Source of the DNA: Betaproteobacteria bacterium
GTDB taxonomy: Bacteria > Pseudomonadota > Gammaproteobacteria > Burkholderiales > SG8-41
Assembly: GCA_025356695.1 (NCBI GenBank)
Contig: JANXSE010000062.1
Location: forward strand, 1-11,998
Length of the DNA: 11,998 bases
Direction: 5' to 3'
Made by a program: the position numbers and the translations under genes. The notes below the pieces were generated by a model. The model made no database searches, was not told where the DNA came from, and was given only the letters and a program-made list of their open reading frames with translations. Of the stretch, positions 5,975-11,998 are shown in pieces (within the stretch, counting starts at the first letter, position 1; each line of letters begins with the position of its first letter).

Positions 5975-8900
5975 TCAACCAACGCGCCTGCGCGCATTGC
6001 GGAACATCCGCAGCCACGGCCCCTCTTCGCCCCATGATGCGGGGTGCCATGAATTCTGCATGCTCCGGAACACCCGTTCCGGATGCGGCATCAGGATCGT
6101 AAAGCGGCCGTCCGCCGTGGTGAGCCCGGTGACGCCCCCCGCCGAACCGTTTGGATTCAGCGGATACGTTTCAGTCGGCGCACCGCGATGATCAACGAAG
6201 CGCAGTGCCACCAGCGCGCGCGCACGCTGCTGCGCGTCGGCAAACTCCGCATAACCCTCACCATGCGCCACCACCACTGGCAGGCGGCTGCCCGCCATGC
6301 CATCGAAAAACAGCGACGGCGAAGGCATCACCTCAACCATGACGAAACGCGCCTCGAACTGCTCGGATCGGTTGCGCACGAAATGCGGCCATGCTTCGCT
6401 GCCCGGAATGATTTCATGCAGGTTGCTCATCATCTGGCAGCCGTTGCACACGCCCAGCGCAAAGGTGTCGCCACGCTGAAAGAAGGCGGCGAATTCTTCG
6501 CGCGCGCGCGGATTAAACAGGATCGACTTTGCCCAGCCCTCGCCCGCACCCAGCACATCGCCGTACGAAAAGCCCCCGCAGGCAGCCACACCCTTGTAGT
6601 CTTTCAGACTGACACGTCCGGCGATAACGTCGCTCATGTGCACATCGACCGTATCGAATCCGGCGCGATCGAAGGCCGCCGCCATTTCGATCTGACCGTT
6701 GACACCCTGCTCGCGCAGCACCGCCATGCGCGGACGCGCGGTGTTTACAAACGGCGCGGCAATGTCGTCGGACGGGTCAAATGAAAGTTGCGGGGTCATG
6801 CCGGGATCTGCAACGTCCAGCACGCGGTCGTACTCCTGCTGTGCGCAGAGCGGATTGTCACGCAGGCGCTGCATCTGGAAAGTCGTTTCCGACCAGGCGA
6901 GGTGCAGGTCGACGCGTTTCGCCGTATAAATCGCTTGTGCGCCGGTCTTTATCGTCAGTTCACCGTCGGCAATAACGGCACCGATGCGCTTCGAGGCGGT
7001 GCCCAGTCCCGCTGCTTTGAGCGCAGTTTCAACCGCGTCGCGATCGGCGCATCGAATCTGAATCACGCCGCCGAGTTCCTCGTTAAACAACGCGGCCAGC
7101 GCACCGCCGCTTGCCGTAGTCGCATCCAGTTCGAGTGCAACGCCACAACGGCCGGCAAACATCATTTCGCATACCGTGGCGAAAAGTCCGCCGTCGGAAC
7201 GATCATGATAGGCCAGCAGTTTGCTGTCGGCGTTCAGTTGCTGAATAACGGCAAAATAATGACGTAACGCCTGCGCATCGTCGACGTCCGGTGTCGCCGT
7301 TCCGGTCTGCGCATAGGCCTGTGCCAGCACTGAACCGCCGAGACGGTTGCGTCCGCCGCCGAGATCGATCAGCAGCAGATCGCTGTCGCCGCAGTCGGTG
7401 CGCAGCTGCGGTGTCAGCGTCAGCCGCGCATCAACGGCCGGCGCAAACGCCGAGACGATCAGCGACAGCGGTGCTGTCACTTCCTTGGCCTGCGCGCCGT
7501 CCTGCCAGCGCGTTTTCATCGACATCGAATCCTTGCCGACCGGTATGCTGATGCCGAGCTGCGGACAAAGCTCCATGCCAACGGCGTACACCGTGTCGTA
7601 GAGTGCGGCGTCTTCACCGGGATGCCCGGCCGGCGCCATCCAGTTGGCCGACAGTTTAATGTCGCCGATCTCCGCAATGCGTGCGGCGGCGATATTGGTA
7701 ATCGCCTCACCCACCGCCATGCGGCCCGAGGCGGCGGCATTGATCAGCGCCAGCGGCGTGCGTTCGCCCATTGCCATTGCTTCGCCGCGATATTCCTTGA
7801 ATCCCATCAGAGTGACGGCGACGTCCGCCACCGGCACCTGCCACGGGCCGACCATCTGGTCGCGCGCGGTCATGCCGCCGACGCTGCGGTCGCCGATGGA
7901 AATCAGGAAGGTCTTGTCGGCCACCGACGGCATGCGCAACACGCGCATGGCGGCATCCTGCAGATCGATTTTCGAAATATCGAACGCCGCCGCTTTGTTC
8001 TCGCGATGCGCAACATTGCGCAGCATCTTCGGCGGTTTGCCAAGCAACACCGACAGTTCCATGTCGACTGGCGCGTTCTTGAACACCGCGTCGCGCACCA
8101 TCAGACGGTCGTCGGCGGTCGCGGTGCCGACCACCGCAAACGGACAACGCTCGCGTTCGCAGAGTGCGCGGAATGTTTCAAGACTCTCCGGTGCAATCGC
8201 CAGCACGTAACGCTCCTGCGATTCGTTGCACCAGATCTGCAGCGGCGACATGCCGCGTTCTTCGCTTGGCACCGCGCGCAGATCGAAAAGGCCGCCGCGT
8301 TCGGCGCCATGCACGAGCTCGGGCAGCGCATTCGACAAACCGCCGGCGCCGACGTCATGTAGCGAGAGGATCGGATTGGCGTCGCCCATCCCCCAGCAGC
8401 GGTCGATGACTTCCTGCGCGCGCCGCTGGATCTCGGCGTTGCCGCGTTGCACCGAATCGAAATCGAGCGCGGCGATGTTGGAACCCGTCTGCATGCTCGA
8501 AGCCGCGCCACCACCGAGGCCGATGCGCATGCCGGGCCCGCCCAGTTGAATCAACAGACCGCCGGCGGGAATTTTTTCTTTAAAAGAATGGCGCGCGGCA
8601 ATGTTGCCGAGTCCGCCGGCAATCATGATCGGCTTGTGATAGCCGCGCATCTCACCGGCGACTTCCTGTTCGAAGGTGCGGAAGTAGCCGCAGAGGTTCG
8701 GCCGGCCGAACTCATTGTTGAACGCAGCGCCGCCGATCGGGCCTTCAAGCATGATTTGCAATGCCGAGGCGATATGTGCCGGTCGGCCGTAATGCCCCGT
8801 TTCCCACGGCTGGCGGAAGCCCGGAATGTCGAGATTGGATACGGTGAAGCCGGTCAGTCCCGCCTTCGGCCGCGAACCGCGTCCGGTGGCGCCTTCATCG

Positions 8901-9862
8901 CGGATTTCCCCCCCGGCGCCGGTGGCTGCCCCCGGATAAGGCGAGATCGCCGTCGGATGATTGTGCGTCTCGACCTTCATCAGGATGTGCGTCTCGTCTT
9001 CCGCATAACCGTAGGCGCCGCCCTGCCGCGGATAAAAGCGTTTGACGCGCGCGCCTTCGATAATCGATGAATTATCCGAATACGCGACCACCGTCCCGCG
9101 CGGATGTTTCGCGTGCGTGTTGCGGATCATCGCAAACAGTGACATGTCGCGCGGCTGGCCGTCGATCACCCAGTCGGCATTGAAAATCTTGTGCCGGCAG
9201 TGTTCGGAATTGGCCTGCGCGAACATCATCAGCTCGACGTCGCTCGGATTGCGTCCGATGCGCGAAAAATTGCTGCACAGATATTCGATTTCGTCTTCCG
9301 ACAGCGCCAGCCCCATGTCGCGATTGGCACGCTGCAAGGCCGCCACCCCGCCCTTGAGCACATCCACCGTCGCCAACGGTTGCGGCTCGACCTGTCTGAA
9401 CAGATCGGCGGCCTGCGCCAGATCGCGCAGCACCGTTTCCGTCATGCGGTCATGGATCAGCGGCAGCAGCAAATCGAGTTCGGCAGCGGTCAACGCCGCG
9501 CCATCTGCCTTCGCCACACGCCATACCGTCCCGCGCTCGATACGTTCGATCACCTCGAGACCGCACTGCCGCGCAATATCAGTCGCCTTCGAGGCCCACG
9601 GTGAGATCGTGCCCAGACGCGGCACCACCAGCCACTGCTCGCCCATGGCCGGTGTCTCGCCGGTCGCCGGGCCATAAGTCAGAATGCGTTCGAGGGTGGC
9701 GTGTTCGGCGGCGCTCAAGGCTCGCGTTACGCTGGCGAAGTGCTGGTATTCGGCGGTGATTGAAACCGGACGCAGCCCTGCGCCGGTGAGCGCTTCGGTG
9801 AGTTTGGCAATCCGGAAACCGGATAAGGCGTTGCGCCCGCGAAGACTGAGGATCTGCGACAT
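5975..9862 (-). CDS. purL: Phosphoribosylformylglycinamidine synthase, large fused (PurL) form
   Basis: A 1295-residue protein, the full length of the proteobacterial one-chain FGAM synthase (FGAR + ATP + Gln to FGAM, step four of purine synthesis, cytoplasmic). Visible in order: an N-terminal PurS-like domain (~1-150), a linker with N-S-E-H-C-R-H-K (~217), the first synthetase half with [11 protein letters not shown] and G-A-x-T-G-x-G-G-x-I-R-D, the [10 protein letters not shown] stretch, the second half with P-V-G-K-D-S-M-S-M and H-D-R-S-D-G-G-L, and a C-terminal glutamine amidotransferase. The amidotransferase triad is Cys1139 (G-V-C-N-G-C), His1260 and Glu1262 (M-P-H-P-E-R). No key residue seems missing. 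The start M-S-Q-I-L is the usual family start, although no clear Shine-Dalgarno sequence precedes it. It stands alone on its strand. Confidence 0.98.
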   Translation of the reverse strand: MSQILSLRGRNALSGFRIAKLTEALTGAGLRPVSITAEYQHFASVTRALSAAEHATLERILTYGPATGETPAMGEQWLVVPRLGTISPWASKATDIARQCGLEVIERIERGTVWRVAKADGAALTAAELDLLLPLIHDRMTETVLRDLAQAADLFRQVEPQPLATVDVLKGGVAALQRANRDMGLALSEDEIEYLCSNFSRIGRNPSDVELMMFAQANSEHCRHKIFNADWVIDGQPRDMSLFAMIRNTHAKHPRGTVVAYSDNSSIIEGARVKRFYPRQGGAYGYAEDETHILMKVETHNHPTAISPYPGAATGAGGEIRDEGATGRGSRPKAGLTGFTVSNLDIPGFRQPWETGHYGRPAHIASALQIMLEGPIGGAAFNNEFGRPNLCGYFRTFEQEVAGEMRGYHKPIMIAGGLGNIAARHSFKEKIPAGGLLIQLGGPGMRIGLGGGAASSMQTGSNIAALDFDSVQRGNAEIQRRAQEVIDRCWGMGDANPILSLHDVGAGGLSNALPELVHGAERGGLFDLRAVPSEERGMSPLQIWCNESQERYVLAIAPESLETFRALCERERCPFAVVGTATADDRLMVRDAVFKNAPVDMELSVLLGKPPKMLRNVAHRENKAAAFDISKIDLQDAAMRVLRMPSVADKTFLISIGDRSVGGMTARDQMVGPWQVPVADVAVTLMGFKEYRGEAMAMGERTPLALINAAASGRMAVGEAITNIAAARIAEIGDIKLSANWMAPAGHPGEDAALYDTVYAVGMELCPQLGISIPVGKDSMSMKTRWQDGAQAKEVTAPLSLIVSAFAPAVDARLTLTPQLRTDCGDSDLLLIDLGGGRNRLGGSVLAQAYAQTGTATPDVDDAQALRHYFAVIQQLNADSKLLAYHDRSDGGLFATVCEMMFAGRCGVALELDATTASGGALAALFNEELGGVIQIRCADRDAVETALKAAGLGTASKRIGAVIADGELTIKTGAQAIYTAKRVDLHLAWSETTFQMQRLRDNPLCAQQEYDRVLDVADPGMTPQLSFDPSDDIAAPFVNTARPRMAVLREQGVNGQIEMAAAFDRAGFDTVDVHMSDVIAGRVSLKDYKGVAACGGFSYGDVLGAGEGWAKSILFNPRAREEFAAFFQRGDTFALGVCNGCQMMSNLHEIIPGSEAWPHFVRNRSEQFEARFVMVEVMPSPSLFFDGMAGSRLPVVVAHGEGYAEFADAQQRARALVALRFVDHRGAPTETYPLNPNGSAGGVTGLTTADGRFTILMPHPERVFRSMQNSWHPASWGEEGPWLRMFRNARRRVG

Positions 9863-9890
9863 GAATAAAGCGCAATGTCCGTAAAGCCGA

Positions 9891-9896
9891 ATTTTA
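9891..9896 (-). promoter_or_regulatory. Possible -10 box for purL
   Basis: On the minus strand TAAAAT lies about 29 nt before the purL ATG, in the 92-bp divergent gap between purL and nnr. No good -35 box is seen at 16-19 nt. For the nnr side, the only ribosome-site candidate is GGAG at 9939-9942, 12 nt before the ATG, which is on the long side. No known purine regulator site was recognised. Confidence 0.25.
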
Positions 9897-9954
9897 ACCG
9901 AAACAGGCAGCCACCGCAGCGTGCCGCGGCGCCACAGCGGAGTAAACTAGACAA

Positions 9955-11436
9955 ATGTATTCGATTGCCGAAAATACCCCGGTTTACCTTACGTCCGAGA
10001 TCCGCGCGCTCGAAGCAGCGGCAGCGCAAAGCCTGCCGCAGCCGGGCTTGATGGAACGCGCCGGTCGTGCCGCGGCGGAAATCGCCCGCACGCTCATAGC
10101 CGCCGGCCGCGTGCTGGTGCTGGCGGGCCCCGGCAATAACGGCGGTGACGCCTTTGTTGTGGCACGTCATCTGCAAGCCTGCCATTTCGATATTGATCTT
10201 GTATTCACCGGGGACGCGGCGAAATTGCCGCCTGACGCGGTGGCGGCGTTTCAGGCGTGGCTGGCAAGCGGCTCCGGAATTCTCACTGACGTGCCAAACG
10301 AAGCCCGCTGGGATTTGATCGTCGACGGACTCTTCGGCATCGGGCTGCAACGCGACATCAGCGGACGCTACGCCGACATCGTCGCCGCCATCAACCGCCT
10401 GCATGTCCCGGTGCTTGCCCTCGATCTGCCGAGCGGCCTGGCCTCGGACAGCGGACGCGTCCTTGGCCGCGCCATCGTCGCCACTCATACTGCCACCTTC
10501 ATCGCCATCAAGCCCGGCCTGCTCACCGGGGACGGCCCGGATTGCTGCGGCGAGATTCATATTTGCGACCTCGGCATCGATGCGGCGGCGATCAAGCCGG
10601 CGCAGGGCGCGGTGATCGGTGACAACATCCTGCATGTCGCGCTGCCCTCACGCCGTGCCAACAGTCACAAGGGCGATTACGGCAGCGTTGGCATCGTCGG
10701 TGGCGCCAGCGGCATGCTGGGTGCGGCCCTGCTGGCCGGACGCGCCGCCCTCCATCTCGGCGCAGGGCGTGTATACATTGGCCTGCTCGATCCCAACCGG
10801 CCCGGCGTGGATATTCAGCAGCCCGAATTGATGTTGCGCGCGTACCAGGAAATTCCTGCAATTGCCAATCTCAATTGCCTCGCAGTCGGGCCCGGCCTTG
10901 GCATTTCACCCGAAGCCGGCGAATGCGTGCGCACGGCACTGGCCGGCAAGTTGCCGCTCGTGCTGGATGCCGACGCGCTGAACCTGATCGCCGCCGACCC
11001 CGCCATGCAGAAGCAGTTATGCAGCCGCACGTCTGAAAATGTGCTGACGCCGCACCCGGCCGAAGCCGCGCGCCTGCTCGGCGCGACGACGGCGCAGATC
11101 CAGGCCGACCGTGTTGCCGCGGCGATCGAGATGGCGCGGCGTTTGCGCAGCTACGTTGTCATCAAAGGCGCCGGCAGCGTTTGCGCCACGCCCGACGGCC
11201 ACTGGTTTATCAACAATAGCGGCAATCCCGGCATGGCCAGCGCCGGCATGGGTGATGCGCTGACGGGCATGATCGCGGCGATGATCGCGCAAGGCGCCTC
11301 CGCGCAAACCGCCCTGCTCGCCGGCGTGCATTTGCACGGCGCCGCCGGCGACGCGCTGGTCGCTGCCGGTAACGGCCCGGTCGGCCTGACCGCCGGCGAA
11401 CTTTGTTACGCCGCGCGCAAACTGATCAATTGTTGA
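9955..11436 (+). CDS. nnr: Bifunctional NAD(P)H-hydrate epimerase / ADP-dependent NAD(P)H-hydrate dehydratase
   Basis: A 493-residue two-domain repair enzyme (YjeF family) that restores damaged, hydrated NADH and NADPH. The N-terminal epimerase (~1-215) shows the Rossmann motif G58-P-G-N-N-G-G-D65, D-G-L-F-G-I-G-L and the D-L-P-S-G-L cation site. The C-terminal ADP-dependent dehydratase (~225-493) has the ribokinase-like fold with K-G-D-Y-G, G-G-A-S-G-M-L-G, L-D-A-D-A-L-N, T-P-H-P-A-E-A-A-R-L-L, K-G-A-G-S-V and the catalytic Asp434 in A-G-M-G-D-A-L-T-G. The dehydratase removes water from the S epimer using ADP in bacteria; the epimerase supplies that epimer. Length and domain order match the common bacterial fusion, so both activities are expected. 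It is divergent from purL and ends 18 nt from the convergent crcB stop, with no clear terminator between them. Confidence 0.96.
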   Translation: MYSIAENTPVYLTSEIRALEAAAAQSLPQPGLMERAGRAAAEIARTLIAAGRVLVLAGPGNNGGDAFVVARHLQACHFDIDLVFTGDAAKLPPDAVAAFQAWLASGSGILTDVPNEARWDLIVDGLFGIGLQRDISGRYADIVAAINRLHVPVLALDLPSGLASDSGRVLGRAIVATHTATFIAIKPGLLTGDGPDCCGEIHICDLGIDAAAIKPAQGAVIGDNILHVALPSRRANSHKGDYGSVGIVGGASGMLGAALLAGRAALHLGAGRVYIGLLDPNRPGVDIQQPELMLRAYQEIPAIANLNCLAVGPGLGISPEAGECVRTALAGKLPLVLDADALNLIAADPAMQKQLCSRTSENVLTPHPAEAARLLGATTAQIQADRVAAAIEMARRLRSYVVIKGAGSVCATPDGHWFINNSGNPGMASAGMGDALTGMIAAMIAQGASAQTALLAGVHLHGAAGDALVAAGNGPVGLTAGELCYAARKLINC

Positions 11437-11454
11437 TCCGGCAATGCCGCGCTC

Positions 11455-11838
11455 TCACGCCTGCAGCGTGCGCGCCGTGAGAATGCCGAGATAAGTCATC
11501 GCCAGCGAGCCGACGAGATGGCTCGCCACCAGCACGAACGACCAGAGAAAATCGCGGTCGCTCAACAGTTCGACTGCCTCCGCCGAAAATGATGAAAAGG
11601 TCGTCAGCCCGCCGAGAAAACCGACGATCACGAACAAACGCCATTCCGGCGGAATGCTGTCGTGGTGCACGAAATACTCGACGGCAACCCCGATCAGAAA
11701 TCCGCCGACCAGATTCGCCGTCAACGTACCGAGCAGGATGTTGGCAAACAGCGGATTCAGAAAAATACCGAACAGCCAGCGCAGCCACGCACCACAGGCG
11801 GCACCCAGTCCAACCGCAAAAAATCCACTAAGCGTCAT
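11455..11838 (-). CDS. crcB: Fluoride ion channel CrcB (Fluc), 127 residues
   Basis: A small four-helix channel that works as an antiparallel dimer to let toxic fluoride leave the cell. The family marks are visible: G-A-x-x-G-A-W-L-R at 12-20, the G38-T-L-T-A-N42-L-V-G-G-F segment with the conserved Asn, and G73-F-L-G-G-L-T-T-F-S-S-F84, which holds the sodium-site turn and the two Phe of the fluoride path (F81, F84). A longer 149-residue frame from 11904 exists, but its first 22 codons overlap the 3' end of the cytochrome gene in another frame and do not resemble CrcB. The ATG at 11838, one base after the cytochrome TAA, gives the normal length and N-terminus. That spacing suggests coupled translation. 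I saw no fluoride riboswitch; the DNA just upstream is coding. Confidence 0.93.
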   Translation of the reverse strand: MTLSGFFAVGLGAACGAWLRWLFGIFLNPLFANILLGTLTANLVGGFLIGVAVEYFVHHDSIPPEWRLFVIVGFLGGLTTFSSFSAEAVELLSDRDFLWSFVLVASHLVGSLAMTYLGILTARTLQA

Positions 11839-11839
11839 T

Positions 11840-11998
11840 TTATTGGCACTCGCTGCGACACGGCAGGTTACCGGTGTCAGGACGGCCGTCGCCGACAAAA
11901 CCATCGCGGTTCGGCATGCGGATTTTTGCCAGCGAGGCTGCGTCCAGTGTTGCGTCCGCGCCGAGTATGCCGTTCATGTGCAGCAAATACGCGGTCAG
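11840..11998 (-). CDS. C-terminal end of a SoxD/SorB-like c-type cytochrome (5' part beyond window)
   Basis: Reading the minus strand from the window edge gives 52 open codons and a TAA at 11842-11840. The peptide begins L-T-A-Y-L-L-H-M-N-G-I-L, then has L-D-A-A-S-L-A-K-I-R-M-P-N-R-D-G-F-V and R-P-D-T-G-N-L-P-C-R-S-E-C-Q. The A-Y-x-L-x-x-N-G-I helix, the M-P-N-R-D-G-F block (its Met is a candidate haem ligand) and the D-x-x-N-x-x-C-x-x-x-C tail match, from memory, cytochrome subunits of sulfite dehydrogenase and SoxD-type proteins, which pass electrons from sulfur oxidation in the periplasm. The haem-binding C-x-x-C-H would lie outside the window, so the class is not proven. The stop is one base from the crcB ATG. 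Confidence 0.75.
   Translation of the reverse strand: MTAYLLHMNGILGADATLDAASLAKIRMPNRDGFVGDGRPDTGNLPCRSECQ

Noticed and set aside
9727..10635. 302-codon minus-strand frame bridging the purL start and nnr
   Set aside because: It overlaps two well-supported genes in other frames and has the Arg/Ala/Gly-rich make-up of a shadow frame.
11453..11482. Inverted repeat TCTCACG / CGTGAGA between nnr and crcB as a terminator
   Set aside because: Only 7 bp of stem with a 16-nt loop, no T-run, and mostly inside the crcB coding end.
11839..11998. Fluoride riboswitch ahead of crcB
   Set aside because: A GATGG word is present upstream, but this DNA reads as the end of a cytochrome gene and I could not fit the crcB-motif fold to it.
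1..11998. CRISPR array, tRNA, rRNA, insertion sequence or attachment site
   Set aside because: I looked because of the Cas1 fragment but found no regularly spaced direct repeats, no cloverleaf-like sequence, no transposase and no terminal repeats; small degenerate repeats could be missed by eye.

Overview
GC-rich DNA (about 60-70% by hand count over the first 420 bases), densely coding, most like a betaproteobacterium. The basis is the block msrB - yciB - bolA - PpiC-type isomerase facing a full-length 1295-residue purL, a TctB-type transporter gene beside a TPP enzyme, and a SoxD/SorB-like cytochrome c. This placement is an inference from gene content; no rRNA or tRNA gene is present. The window resembles a metagenomic or draft contig because its left end carries a suspicious junction.

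Layout. (1) 1-2068, minus strand: a TPP-dependent enzyme of the acetolactate-synthase superfamily, followed 4 nt later by a gene that begins as TctB (small membrane subunit of a tripartite tricarboxylate transporter) and, after residue ~97, continues in frame as the C-terminal half of Cas1, the CRISPR integrase. (2) 2069-2321: a 253-bp divergent intergenic region with a good -10 box for the rightward gene. (3) 2322-3743, plus: a GlcD/D-2-hydroxyglutarate-dehydrogenase-like FAD oxidoreductase. (4) 3811-5903, plus: msrB, yciB, bolA and a secreted parvulin, probably one operon; a possible 15-codon leader ORF overlaps the yciB start codon. (5) 5924-5959: a perfect 36-nt palindrome acting as a two-way terminator. 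(6) 5975-9862, minus: purL. (7) 9955-11436, plus: bifunctional NAD(P)H-hydrate epimerase/dehydratase. (8) 11455-11998, minus: the fluoride channel gene crcB, placed directly behind the 3' end of a cytochrome c gene that runs off the window.

How the genes fit together. The TPP enzyme, the transporter subunit and perhaps the FAD oxidase suggest uptake and oxidation or cleavage of a small carboxylate; the substrate cannot be read from the sequence. The msrB-yciB-bolA-PPIase group is envelope and redox housekeeping. purL and nnr are core metabolism and repair.

The most notable observation is the TctB::Cas1 junction at about 160-183. Both families carry a similar short word (Y-F-x-V-F-D) there, so the junction is either an assembly join at a short shared sequence or a genuine microhomology recombination. 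No CRISPR array, tRNA, rRNA or insertion sequence was found.
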